From NCBI GenBank assembly GCA_947487165.1, contig CANKWX010000023.1, positions 1 through 51,151 of the forward strand: DNA of 51,151 bases, written 5' to 3'. Below are positions 9,234-18,164 of this stretch, one piece after another. Source of the DNA: Burkholderiales bacterium. GTDB lineage: Bacteria > Pseudomonadota > Gammaproteobacteria > Burkholderiales > Burkholderiaceae_E. Positions within the stretch are counted from its first letter, which is position 1. Each line of letters starts with the position of its first letter. The translations under genes and the position numbers were made by a program. The notes below the pieces were generated by a model. The model saw nothing but the letters and a program-made list of their open reading frames with translations. It had not been told where the DNA came from and made no database searches.

Positions 9234-10451
9234 TCAGTGCGCCGGTGTGGCTGCCTGAGCGTGATGGCGTGCCAGCGCCAGGCTGAACCACAGCGTCAAC
9301 AGTCCGAAAGCCAGCGCAGCCCCTGCCAGCGATAACGTGAATCCGACCAGGGTCACCGAGACCGAAATCAGCGACACCCCAATTGATTGACCGATGAAAA
9401 GGCTGAGTGCAAAGAGCGCGACACCCATGCCGCGATGCGTCGGCGACAGTTGCGTGCCATGCACCTGCAGCGTGTTGTGAAATCCATAAAAGCCCAAGCC
9501 AAGGGCACCGGTGCCGACTGCGGCCAGCCAGGGGTAGGGCGCCACCGCCACCAGCATCAGTCCGGCGCAGACCATCGTGCCGCCGACCACGACCAGGCGC
9601 TGTTCGCCCAGACGGCCGATAAGCCGTGCGGCCAGCAAGGTGTAGACGAAGCCGCCCACGCCCATCACTGCCGAGATCATGGCCGCCTGCCATAAGGGGA
9701 TGCCGAAGCGATCGTGCAGCGTGGTCGGAATGAACGACAGGCCGCCGTACATGATGAGCGCCTCGATCATTACCGCACCCAGGATCATCCTGGACCAGCG
9801 CGGTCGCGCGATCGAGACATAGTTGCGCAGCACGGCCCGCAGCCCGGTGTCGCCGGCGGCCATCGACGGCGCGGGCCGCAAGCGGGCCGCAGGGCTGGCG
9901 CGCATCAGGATGGCGACGATGCCAAAGAGTGCGGCGAGCACAACGAAGGCCCATCGCCACCCGACGGTGTCGACGCAGATCCCGCCGATCAGCTGTCCGC
10001 AGATCACCCCGATCAGGCTGCCGCTCATCACGCGGGCGAGCACCGATTGCCGGGCTTCATAGGGCACCTGATCGCCGATCCAGGCAAAGGCGACCGGGAT
10101 GATCGCGCCGCCCATGCCGCCGGCAAGTACCCGGGCGGCGACCAGGCCATACAGACTGGGTGCCAGCGCGCAGGCAATCGAGGCAAGCGCCGCCAGCATC
10201 ATCGCAACGGTGATCACCCGAAATTTGCCCAGCCGATCGCCAAGCGGACCGATGCCGAGCTGCAGCAGTCCGTAGCTGATCGCAAAGCCGGTATTGACAC
10301 TGGCCACGGCGGCGAGGCTGGCCTGAAAGTCGTCGGCAAAGCGCGGGAGCATCGGATCGCAGACCCGCATGGCGGCGCTGCTGGCAAAGCCGCCGAGCGA
10401 CAGCAGACCGACGATGCGTGACACGACACGCGGATCGAGTGTGTCGCTCAT
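9234..10451 (-). CDS. MFS transporter (DHA1-like)
   Basis: About 405 residues with twelve predicted hydrophobic segments. The first loop carries the MFS motif-A-like GPLGDRLGKFRV after the second helix, and helix five has ARVLAGGMGGAIIPVAFAWIGD, a motif-C-like glycine-rich run. It is probably an inner-membrane sugar, sugar-acid or drug transporter; the substrate cannot be assigned. I chose ATG 10451 because the open frame upstream (to 10613) is Arg/Pro-rich and not membrane-like. It follows the arabinonate-type dehydratase gene on the same strand, 83 bp upstream of it in transcription order. Confidence 0.82.
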   Translation of the reverse strand: MSDTLDPRVVSRIVGLLSLGGFASSAAMRVCDPMLPRFADDFQASLAAVASVNTGFAISYGLLQLGIGPLGDRLGKFRVITVAMMLAALASIACALAPSLYGLVAARVLAGGMGGAIIPVAFAWIGDQVPYEARQSVLARVMSGSLIGVICGQLIGGICVDTVGWRWAFVVLAALFGIVAILMRASPAARLRPAPSMAAGDTGLRAVLRNYVSIARPRWSRMILGAVMIEALIMYGGLSFIPTTLHDRFGIPLWQAAMISAVMGVGGFVYTLLAARLIGRLGEQRLVVVGGTMVCAGLMLVAVAPYPWLAAVGTGALGLGFYGFHNTLQVHGTQLSPTHRGMGVALFALSLFIGQSIGVSLISVSVTLVGFTLSLAGAALAFGLLTLWFSLALARHHAQAATPAH

Positions 10452-10650
10452 GCGCGCAGGGTGCGCAGGGCGACGGTCTGGTGGCGGGCTGGCAGCAAGG
10501 TCATGGCCGGTCGGTGAGCAGCGAGCCGCCCGGGTTGATCCGGGGCCGCCAACCCTCGATTGTGCCTGAGCGGTCTGCTGGCCCGCCCGGGCGCCGGTTT
10601 TGCGCGACGGCATTGCCCTGCTGCCGGAAGCGATCGTCGAGGCCTGATCC

Positions 10651-11862
10651 TCAGGCGTGGCTGCGCGAATCGAGCCGGATCATCGGATGCGTCGCGAGTG
10701 AGGCCGCCGTGCAGGCGAGCACGCCGAGGATAGGCAGCAGCACTGCACCCTGCACCCCGACTGCGGCGATTGCCTGCCCGGTGAGCAGCGCGCCGAGCGG
10801 CCCCCCGCCGGTGGTCATCAGTGTGAGAGCCGCCATGATCCTCGACTGGTGGCTGGCTGGCGCCTGCTCCTGCATGATTGTGCGGCTCATGGTCATGCCC
10901 ACACCCAGGCTCAGGCCCCAGAGGAAAATGCAAAAGTAGAACACCAGCAGGGAGACCCCAAAGCCGATCGGCACCAGTGACGCGCATGCGGTGAATTGAG
11001 TAACGATCAAAGCGCGCCCCGGTTGGCGTGCCCCGCCGAATCGTGTGAGCCCGGCGATACTCAGCAGCGTGCCGGCCGCGAACATCACATAGGCCGAGGC
11101 GATATCCTGGGCGTTCCCGTTGTAAAGATCACGCACGGCCAGCGGCAAAAAAACCAGAAGGACTCCGCCGAAAAACACCCCCATCCCGCTGCTCACCAGA
11201 TAGTTGGCCCGCAGGACAGGTGTCCTGGCGATGATCGACAGGCCTGCGCCGAACTCGGCCCAGAGCGAACCTTTCGAAGCCGATTGGGGCACTCTTCCGC
11301 CCGGCAGTCGCGAGGCCACGAAAATCCCCGCTGCTGCGATCGCCGCCTGGACCAGCAGCACGGTGACCGTACCGACGCGCGCCGCCTGTCCGGCAAAGGC
11401 TTGTCCGGCCATCTGCGCGGCGTACTGCATGCCGATCGCGAGTCCGACCATTTTCTGCACATTGGTTCCGGCGACCCGTCTGAGCAGTCCGTCGCGAGCT
11501 GGCAGCGAAAACGCCCCGATGACACCCCAGACCACCGCATAGACCAGGATGCTCGCTTCGGAGGCGGCACCTCGCCAAAGCAGAAAGGCCAGCGTGAGCG
11601 GCATGATCATGCCGATGCCCTGCAGCGTCATCAGCCAGCGTCGGATATCGACCCGATCGGCCACCCACCCGCCCATCAGCAAAAAGAGCAGCAGCGGCAA
11701 TTGCCCGATCATCTGGGTGACGCCGAAAGAGTCTGCCGGCTGCTTGAGTTCGATCGCCATCAGGTAAGACAGCATCACCATCTGGATCCCGTTGGGGATC
11801 ATATGAGTGACGACGCTGGTCAGGAACCAACTTGCGGAGGATGGCAACTGCGATTGGGTCAC
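10651..11862 (-). CDS. MFS transporter (EntS/MFS_3-like)
   Basis: The 403-residue membrane protein has about twelve helices. After helix two it reads GGWVADRVDIRRWLM, and the centre has LPARDGLLRRVAG, which are typical of the MFS_3/EntS exporter group. It is an inner-membrane transporter, possibly an exporter. It precedes the other MFS gene on the same strand with about 200 bp between them. Nothing in the sequence identifies its cargo. Its start is divergent from the enoyl-CoA hydratase gene, with 193 bp between the two. Confidence 0.8.
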   Translation of the reverse strand: MTQSQLPSSASWFLTSVVTHMIPNGIQMVMLSYLMAIELKQPADSFGVTQMIGQLPLLLFLLMGGWVADRVDIRRWLMTLQGIGMIMPLTLAFLLWRGAASEASILVYAVVWGVIGAFSLPARDGLLRRVAGTNVQKMVGLAIGMQYAAQMAGQAFAGQAARVGTVTVLLVQAAIAAAGIFVASRLPGGRVPQSASKGSLWAEFGAGLSIIARTPVLRANYLVSSGMGVFFGGVLLVFLPLAVRDLYNGNAQDIASAYVMFAAGTLLSIAGLTRFGGARQPGRALIVTQFTACASLVPIGFGVSLLVFYFCIFLWGLSLGVGMTMSRTIMQEQAPASHQSRIMAALTLMTTGGGPLGALLTGQAIAAVGVQGAVLLPILGVLACTAASLATHPMIRLDSRSHA

Positions 11863-12055
11863 GCGAAGGATCTTGTGTGGTGCGAAAGGGCGCCAGAAAC
11901 CGGCAATCGAGGCGCGAGCTTAATGCGGGTACCTGTTCTTATCCAGCCTCGTCGTGTCGTGTTTGCAAAAATGGAAGCGGTTTATGTTTTGCGATAACCC
12001 GTAAGGCTGAGGGTTTATCCTGTGCTGATCACAAACACGCTAGGAGACGTCCGCG

Positions 12056-12841
12056 ATGACAATGTCTGCACCCGCGTTCAGCATCGAGTCGCTAGAAGAC
12101 GGTGCGATTTTCCGCATCGAGCGCCCCTCCAAACTCAATGCCATCACCAAGGCAGTATTGCTTGGGCTGGAGTCCTGCATCGATGATCTCGAGGCCCGCC
12201 GACTGCCTTTGCTGGTCGTCACCGGCCGCGATGACCGGGCCTTTTGCGCCGGCACCGACCTTGGTGAATTGCAGGGGCTGACCGCCGAGGAGCGCTCTGC
12301 CAAGACCTCGATGGCACGCGCGCTGCTGGTGCGCCTGTCGCGCTCGCGCCTGATTACGGTGGCGGCCATGAATGGCCTGGCCTATGGCGGCGGACTCGAG
12401 CTCGCCATGTCCTGCATGCTGCGGATTGCGGCACCTCACGTGAAAATGTCTTTGCCCGAGATCAAGCTCGGGCTGCTGCCCGCCTATGCCGGGACACAGT
12501 TCCTGCCGGCGATCGTGGGGCCGGCACGCGCCACCGAGCTTATGCTGACCGGCCGGCCGGTCGAGACTGCCGAGGCCCATGCCATCGGCCTGATCCATCG
12601 CATCGCCGCGTCTGAGCCCGGCCTGATCGAGCAGGCCCTGGCCTTCGGGCGCGAGGTCAGTGGCTTCAGCCCGTCGGCCATCGATGGCATCCGGCAATGT
12701 ATCGCCGCCGCCGGCCCGCAGGTGACCGACGCCGGCCTGGCAGTCGAAGACCATTTCGTTCGTGCCGAATTCGACAGCCCCAATGCCCGCGAAGGGGTCG
12801 CTGCCTTCCTCGAGAAACGCGCACCGAGGTTCACGCGATGA
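12056..12841 (+). CDS. Enoyl-CoA hydratase/isomerase family protein
   Basis: The 261-residue crotonase-fold protein has the oxyanion-hole segment DRAFCAGTDL near residue 65 and AMNGLAYGGGLELAMSC near 105. A conserved Glu follows in LPEIKLGLLPAYAGTQ near 135. These fit hydration or isomerisation of an acyl-CoA. Its stop overlaps the start of the alkylsulfatase gene (ATGA at 12838-12841), so the two are translationally coupled. The pairing suggests that it handles a CoA intermediate derived from the alcohol freed by the sulfatase; this is inference. Confidence 0.87.
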   Translation: MTMSAPAFSIESLEDGAIFRIERPSKLNAITKAVLLGLESCIDDLEARRLPLLVVTGRDDRAFCAGTDLGELQGLTAEERSAKTSMARALLVRLSRSRLITVAAMNGLAYGGGLELAMSCMLRIAAPHVKMSLPEIKLGLLPAYAGTQFLPAIVGPARATELMLTGRPVETAEAHAIGLIHRIAASEPGLIEQALAFGREVSGFSPSAIDGIRQCIAAAGPQVTDAGLAVEDHFVRAEFDSPNAREGVAAFLEKRAPRFTR

Positions 12842-14772
12842 GCACCGACGCGGCAAAGCCGTCTCCCGCTGATCCGACCCGACCACCCCATCCCGAAACC
12901 CTGCGGCTGCAGGATGCGTTTCGCGCGGGCCTGAACTTTGCTGACCGAGCCGATTTCGAGGATGCCCGACGCGGTTTCATCGGCACGATCCCCGATGCGC
13001 AGGTGCTGAACGCCCGCGGTGCGGTGGTCTCGAGCATGGCCAAGCTGGCCTTTCTCGACCAGGAAGAAGCGCCCGGCTCGGTCAATCCCAGTCTGTGGCG
13101 CCTTGCCCGGCTCAACACCAACCATGGCCTTTTTCAGGTCACCGAGCGAACCTACCAGGTACGCGGCTTCGACATCGCCAACATCACCTTCGTCGAGGGC
13201 GACACCGGTGTGATCGTGATCGATCCGCTGACCTTCGGCGAAGCTGCTCGTGCGGCGCTGGCCCTCTATCGGCAGCACCGAGGCGACCGGCCGGTGGTGG
13301 CGCTGATCTACACGCACAGCCATAACGATCACTGCGGTGGCGCGCGCGGCGTGCTCGACGAGAAGGATGCGGTCTCGGGCAAGGTGCCGGTCATCGCCCC
13401 CGCGGGCTTCATGGATGCGCTGGTTGATGAGTCGGTCCTCACCGGCGTGCCGATGATGCGTCGTGCGGCCTTCCAGTTCGGCGGCCCCTTGCCGCCGGGC
13501 CCGCGCGGCTATGTCGACAGTGGCCTGGGCAAGGTCACCGGCACCGGACGCATGGCGCTGATCGAGCCGACCGTCCTGATTTCGCAGCCGCGCGAGCGCC
13601 ATGTGATCGATGGCGTCGAGATCGTCTTCCAGCTCACGCCGGGCTCCGAGGCACCGGCCGAGATGCACCTGTTTTTCCCGGCGCTGCGCGTGCTGAATCT
13701 GGCCGAAAACGCCTGTCAGCTGATGCACAACCTGTGCCCCATCCGCGGTGCCAAGACCCGCGATGCGCTGGCCTGGAGCCAGTACCTCGATCAGGCGTTG
13801 GCCGAATACCTGCCGCATGTCGATGTGGTCTATGCCCAGCATCACTGGCCGGTATGGGGGCAGGCGCGCGCAGCCGAGTTCGTGGCCGATCAGCGCGACA
13901 TGTACCGCTATCTGCACGACCAGACCGTGCGCCTCATGAACCATGGCCTGACGCCCCGCGAGATTGCTGCCGAACTGATGCTGCCCAATGCGCTGTCGCA
14001 GCGCTGGCATACCCGCGGCTATTACGGCGCGGTTGCGCACAACGTCAATGCCATCTATGCCCACTACATGGGGCCCTATGACGGCAATCCGGTCAATCTC
14101 AACCCGCTGACCCCGGTCGAGGAAGGGCGCCGGTATGTCGAATACATGGGCGGTGCCGATGAGCTGCTGAGAAAGGCGCGCGCCGATTTCGAGCGCGGCG
14201 AATTTCGTTGGGTGACCCAGGCCATGCACCATCTGGTCTTTGCACAACCCGACTTCGTGCCGGGTCGCGAGCTGCTGGCCGATGCGATGGAGCAGCTCGG
14301 TTATCAGGCCGAATCGTCAACCTGGCGCAATGCCTACTTGCTCGGTGCCATGGAAATCCGTCGCGACCCGGGCAAGCCTCGTGCGCCAAGACCGATCCTG
14401 GGCGCGGTCGGGCTGCTGGCGTCGCTGCCGATCGACCGCTATCTGCAGCATATGGCGATCAGGGTGAACGGGCCGAAGGTCGATGCGATGCGGCTGTGCT
14501 TCGACTGGGTGATGACCGACGAACAGTCTTGCCACCGGGTCACGCTGCGACATGGCGCGCTGACCTCGCTGGTCGGCAGTCATCACGATTCAGCCGACGC
14601 GGTGCTGACGCTCGATCGCCCGACGCTGGTGGGCATTGTCGAGTCGGGCAGCGATTTTCTGGCGGCGCTCGATGATGGTCGACTGAAGCTCTCGGGTGAT
14701 CGCGAGGGCATGCGTCAGCTGTTTGCCAGTCTCGATGTCTTCGACTTCGGATTCAACATCGTCGAGCCCTGA
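12838..14772 (+). CDS. SdsA1-type alkylsulfatase (metallo-beta-lactamase fold)
   Basis: The 644-residue protein has the zinc-binding motif THSHNDHCGGARGV near residue 158 and a downstream EN-CQLMHNL segment near 298. It matches the length and domain order of SdsA1/BDS1 alkylsulfatases: an N-terminal metallo-beta-lactamase domain, an all-helical dimerisation domain (about 380-520) and a C-terminal SCP2-like domain (about 530-644). These enzymes hydrolyse primary or secondary alkyl sulfates to alcohol and sulfate. The usual Tyr or Phe between DH and GG is Cys here. No clear signal peptide is seen, so it may be cytoplasmic, unlike secreted SdsA1. Confidence 0.88.
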   Translation: MSTDAAKPSPADPTRPPHPETLRLQDAFRAGLNFADRADFEDARRGFIGTIPDAQVLNARGAVVSSMAKLAFLDQEEAPGSVNPSLWRLARLNTNHGLFQVTERTYQVRGFDIANITFVEGDTGVIVIDPLTFGEAARAALALYRQHRGDRPVVALIYTHSHNDHCGGARGVLDEKDAVSGKVPVIAPAGFMDALVDESVLTGVPMMRRAAFQFGGPLPPGPRGYVDSGLGKVTGTGRMALIEPTVLISQPRERHVIDGVEIVFQLTPGSEAPAEMHLFFPALRVLNLAENACQLMHNLCPIRGAKTRDALAWSQYLDQALAEYLPHVDVVYAQHHWPVWGQARAAEFVADQRDMYRYLHDQTVRLMNHGLTPREIAAELMLPNALSQRWHTRGYYGAVAHNVNAIYAHYMGPYDGNPVNLNPLTPVEEGRRYVEYMGGADELLRKARADFERGEFRWVTQAMHHLVFAQPDFVPGRELLADAMEQLGYQAESSTWRNAYLLGAMEIRRDPGKPRAPRPILGAVGLLASLPIDRYLQHMAIRVNGPKVDAMRLCFDWVMTDEQSCHRVTLRHGALTSLVGSHHDSADAVLTLDRPTLVGIVESGSDFLAALDDGRLKLSGDREGMRQLFASLDVFDFGFNIVEP

Positions 14773-14824
14773 TGTCAGGGCGCTATCATTTCCGACACTG
14801 AACATGACGACACAGGGCCAGAAG

Positions 14825-15562
14825 ATGGGCGCACGGCTTGCGGGCAAGCGGATTCTGGTGACTGCCGCCGGTCAGGGCATCGGTCGGGCAAGCGTGCTGC
14901 AGATGGCGGCCGAAGGCGCTCAGGTCATTGCCACCGACGTCAACCCCATCCTGCTCGAGGCCTATGGTGGGGTCGTTGGGGTTCAGACCCGGGTGCTCGA
15001 TGTGCTTGACGATGCGCAGGTGACTGAGGTGATCGGTGCGCAGCCGCTCGATGTGCTCTTTAACTGCGCCGGCTGGGTGCATCAGGGTGGACTCGAGCAG
15101 TGCACCGATGCCGACTGGGATCTGAGCTTCAATCTCAATGTTCGTGCTCAATGGAAGACGATCGCCGCCGCATTGCCTGGCATGCTGGCGCAGGGCGGCG
15201 GATCGATCATCAACATGGCCTCGATGTGCTCGAGCCTGAAAGGGTTCACCAATCGGTTCGCTTATGGTGCGAGCAAGGCCGCCGTCATCGGGTTGACCAA
15301 ATCGGTGGCCGCCGACTATGTCGGGCGCGGTATCCGCTGCAACTGCATCTGCCCCGGCACGGTCGATACGCCAAGCCTTGGCGACCGCATTAACGCGTTC
15401 GATGATCCCGTCGAAGCGCGCAAGATGTTCATTGCCCGCCAGCCGATGGGCCGGCTGGCCACCGCTGAAGAAATCGCGCCGATTGCGGTCTATCTGGCCA
15501 GCGACGAATCGAAATTTGCCACCGGCCAGCCGTTCATCGTGGACGGCGGGGCAATGATCTGA
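14825..15562 (+). CDS. Short-chain dehydrogenase, DHRS6 / ketodeoxy-sugar-acid dehydrogenase type
   Basis: The 245-residue SDR has TAAGQGIGRA for NAD binding, NCAGWVH, an active-site Ser in NMASMCSS, YGASKAAVIGLTKS with catalytic Tyr and Lys, and CPGTVDTPSLGDR. It resembles DHRS6 and the bacterial 2-keto-3-deoxy-L-fuconate/rhamnonate 4-dehydrogenases closely. The next gene is a FAH-family hydrolase of the type that acts on the 2,4-diketo product, which favours a sugar-acid role. I chose ATG 14825, since the resulting MGARLAGKR matches the family start; ATG 14804 is an alternative seven codons upstream. Confidence 0.86.
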   Translation: MGARLAGKRILVTAAGQGIGRASVLQMAAEGAQVIATDVNPILLEAYGGVVGVQTRVLDVLDDAQVTEVIGAQPLDVLFNCAGWVHQGGLEQCTDADWDLSFNLNVRAQWKTIAAALPGMLAQGGGSIINMASMCSSLKGFTNRFAYGASKAAVIGLTKSVAADYVGRGIRCNCICPGTVDTPSLGDRINAFDDPVEARKMFIARQPMGRLATAEEIAPIAVYLASDESKFATGQPFIVDGGAMI

Positions 15563-15584
15563 TGACCCATCTGGAGACACCTTC

Positions 15585-16430
15585 ATGAAGCTCGTGCGTT
15601 ACGGTAAACCCGGCAAGGAAAAACCCGGTCTCATCGATGTCGACGGCATCCTTCGCGATCTGTCGGGCGTCGTTCCCGACATCGGGCCGGCGCAGCTCGC
15701 GCCCAAGACGCTCGCCAAACTCGCGCGCCTCAAGCCTGCGTCGTTGCCGGCGGTGCGCGGCAAGCCGCGTCTGGGCGTGCCGTTTTCGGGCGCCACCAAG
15801 TTCGTGGCAATCGGCCTGAATTATTCCGACCATGCCGCCGAGACCGGCAATCCGATTCCCAAGGAGCCGATCGTCTTTCACAAGACCCTCTCGAGCATGC
15901 AGGGCGGCAACGACGAGGTAATGCTCCCCAAGGGCTCGAAAAAGACCGACTGGGAAGTCGAACTCGGCATCGTGATCGGAACGCGTGCGCGCAACGTCAC
16001 CAGGAAAGAGGCGCTGTCGCATGTCGCCGGTTATTGCGTGGTCAATGATGTGTCGGAGCGCCACTGGCAGCTCGAGCGCGGTCCGACCTGGGACAAGGGC
16101 AAGGGCTTCGATACTTTCGGTCCGATCGGCCCCTGGCTGGTCACCGCCGATGAAGTCGGCAACCCCGGTCGTCTCGACATGTGGCTCGACGTCAATGGCC
16201 AGTCGCGTCAGCGCGGCAACACCAGAACCATGATCTTCGATTGCGCGACGCTGGTGGCTTATGTCAGCGGCATCTTCACGCTCAATCCGGGCGACATCAT
16301 CACCACCGGCACACCGCCCGGTGTCGGCACCGGCATGAAACCGCCGCAGTTCCTCAAGGCAGGCGATGTGGTGACGCTCGGCATCCAGGGCCTGGGCGAG
16401 CAGCGTCAGCTGATCGTCAAGTACGCCTGA
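15585..16430 (+). CDS. FAH-family hydrolase (2,4-diketo-3-deoxy-sugar-acid hydrolase type)
   Basis: The 281-residue protein shows the fumarylacetoacetase-family motifs: KFVAIGLNYSDHAAETG, PIVFHKTLSSMQGGND, DWEVELGIVIG (Glu metal ligands), YCVVNDVSERHWQ, KGFDTFGPIGPWL and ITTGTPPGVGTG. The length matches 2,4-diketo-3-deoxy-L-fuconate/rhamnonate hydrolases, which release pyruvate and L-lactate. It lies 22 bp after the SDR gene with a good ribosome site (GGAG before 15585), so the two are probably one operon and consecutive steps. Acylpyruvate or ureidoglycolate-lyase-like activity remains possible. Confidence 0.88.
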   Translation: MKLVRYGKPGKEKPGLIDVDGILRDLSGVVPDIGPAQLAPKTLAKLARLKPASLPAVRGKPRLGVPFSGATKFVAIGLNYSDHAAETGNPIPKEPIVFHKTLSSMQGGNDEVMLPKGSKKTDWEVELGIVIGTRARNVTRKEALSHVAGYCVVNDVSERHWQLERGPTWDKGKGFDTFGPIGPWLVTADEVGNPGRLDMWLDVNGQSRQRGNTRTMIFDCATLVAYVSGIFTLNPGDIITTGTPPGVGTGMKPPQFLKAGDVVTLGIQGLGEQRQLIVKYA

Positions 16431-16449
16431 TTACGCGAGAGGCTGCGAC

Positions 16450-17385
16450 ATGTCCGGTCCTGTTCTGCTCCTGAGCCCGCTTCACGAACCCACGCAAGCG
16501 CGGCTCGAAGAGCGTTACACGGTTCATCCTCTCTACAAGGCTGCCGACAGGGCCGCGCTGCTGGCCTCGCTTGCAGGGCAGTGCGAGGTCGCGGTGACCA
16601 CCGGTGGCCGCGGCATCGACGCGGCCACGATGGCAGCACTCCCGGGGCTCAGGCTGGTGGCCTGCTTCGGTGTCGGCGTTGATGCGATCGACCTGGCTTA
16701 TTGCAAGGCCCATGGCATCGCGGTCACCAACACGCCCGATGTCCTGACCGACGATGTGGCCGATCTTGCGATTGCCCTGCTGCTCGCCTCGCTGCGTCAG
16801 GTGGTGGCCGGCGATCGGTGGGTGCGCGAGGGTCAGTGGGTTTCGCGTGGCCCGATGCCGATCAACCGGGGGCTGGCGGGGCTTCGTATCGGCATCGTCG
16901 GTCTGGGCCGGATCGGCGCGGCGATTGCGCTGCGCTGCACGGCTTTTCGCACCCAGATCGCTTACCACGGCCCTAACCGCAAGCCGGTCGACTGGCCTTA
17001 CTACCCCGACCTGCTTGAGCTTGCGAGATGGTCCGATGTGCTGATTGCGGCGAGCCCGGGAGGTGAAGCGACCCGCGGACTGGTCAGTCGCCAGGTGCTC
17101 GAGGCGCTGGGCCCCGACGGGCATTTCATCAACATCGCGCGTGGTTCGGTGGTTGATCAGGCGGCGCTGATTGAGCTGCTGAGTTCGGGCGGGGTGGCCG
17201 GTGCCGGGCTCGATGTCTTCGACAACGAACCTCATGTGCCTGCCGAACTGATCGCCATGCCGCAGGTGGTGCTGCAGCCGCATCAGGCCAGTGCCACGCG
17301 CGGTACCCGTGATGCAATGGGTGGGCTGGTGCTTGACAATCTCGAAGCCTGGTTCGCGGGCAAGGCGCTGGTCACGCCAGTCTGA
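16450..17385 (+). CDS. D-2-hydroxyacid dehydrogenase (hydroxypyruvate/glyoxylate reductase type)
   Basis: The 311-residue protein has an NAD(P)-binding GIVGLGRIGAAIALR near residue 143. The catalytic Arg lies in INIARGSVVDQ near 230, Glu in DVFDNEPHVP near 260 and His in LQPHQASAT near 278. It would reduce a 2-keto acid such as hydroxypyruvate, glyoxylate or a sugar-derived keto acid. It follows the FAH gene after 19 bp, consistent with an operon in which tartronate semialdehyde or a related product is handled. It is convergent with rppH. Confidence 0.88.
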   Translation: MSGPVLLLSPLHEPTQARLEERYTVHPLYKAADRAALLASLAGQCEVAVTTGGRGIDAATMAALPGLRLVACFGVGVDAIDLAYCKAHGIAVTNTPDVLTDDVADLAIALLLASLRQVVAGDRWVREGQWVSRGPMPINRGLAGLRIGIVGLGRIGAAIALRCTAFRTQIAYHGPNRKPVDWPYYPDLLELARWSDVLIAASPGGEATRGLVSRQVLEALGPDGHFINIARGSVVDQAALIELLSSGGVAGAGLDVFDNEPHVPAELIAMPQVVLQPHQASATRGTRDAMGGLVLDNLEAWFAGKALVTPV

Positions 17386-17474
17386 ATCAGGAACGCAGCC
17401 CTGATCCCGATCATCGGGTCGGGGTGGGACAGGCAGGGAAAATGCCGGGCAGGGCGACATGGCCCCTCAGCGAA

Positions 17475-18089
17475 TCAGACTTCCGGCGGATGCGGGACGG
17501 CAGTGGTATCGACCTCGCCTGCAGGTCGCCCAAGCCCGGCGTCGACATCGGTGGTCGACAGATCATGCGCTTGGTTTGGCCGTTCCGAACGCTGGTAGCG
17601 AAGCGACGGATCGCCGCGTGCGAACAGATGGCGCGAGAGTTCGGTCAGGGCGCGCTCATAGACATCCCGCTTGAATTCGATGACCGTCTCGAGCGGAATC
17701 CAGAAGTCGTGCCAGCGCCAGGCGTCGAACTCGGGATGCTCGGAGGCGCGCAAGTTCACGTCGGAGTCATGGCCGGCCAGTCGCAGCAGGAACCAGATCT
17801 GCTTTTGTCCGCGATAGTGGCTGCGGTAGTCGCGACGGATCCAGGTTCGGGGAACGTCGTATCGCAACCAGTCGCGGGTGCGACCCAGAATGCGAACGTG
17901 CTCGGGCCGCAGCCCGACTTCTTCGTGGAGCTCGCGATACATCGCCTGTTCGGGCGTTTCGCCGCGCTGGATGCCGCCCTGAGGAAACTGCCACGCATGC
18001 TCGCGAATGCGTTTTCCCCAGAACACTTCGTCGCGCTGATTGACGAGAATGATCCCGACATTTGGGCGATAGCCATCCTTGTCCAGCAT
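17475..18089 (-). CDS. rppH: RNA pyrophosphohydrolase RppH
   Basis: The 204-residue Nudix protein starts [17 protein letters not shown], as RppH does. It has the Nudix box from [16 protein letters not shown] to LHEEVGL (near residues 38-60). RppH removes pyrophosphate from triphosphorylated RNA 5' ends and triggers decay. The C-terminal 40 residues are a variable tail rich in Asp, Arg and Pro. It is divergent from proS with 75 bp between, an arrangement known in many betaproteobacteria. Confidence 0.94.
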   Translation of the reverse strand: MLDKDGYRPNVGIILVNQRDEVFWGKRIREHAWQFPQGGIQRGETPEQAMYRELHEEVGLRPEHVRILGRTRDWLRYDVPRTWIRRDYRSHYRGQKQIWFLLRLAGHDSDVNLRASEHPEFDAWRWHDFWIPLETVIEFKRDVYERALTELSRHLFARGDPSLRYQRSERPNQAHDLSTTDVDAGLGRPAGEVDTTAVPHPPEV

Positions 18090-18164
18090 GGTCGAGCCCC
18101 TGATCCCTTAAACTCCGCTCGATTATATCGATGAAGCGCTGTCGTCGCGCCCCCAATTCACGCC

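Noticed and set aside
10561-10647. Short plus-strand reading frame ending VLRDGIALLPEAIVEA between the two MFS genes
   Set aside because: Only about 25 codons follow an in-frame stop, and no family is recognised. It could be a relic, but this cannot be supported.
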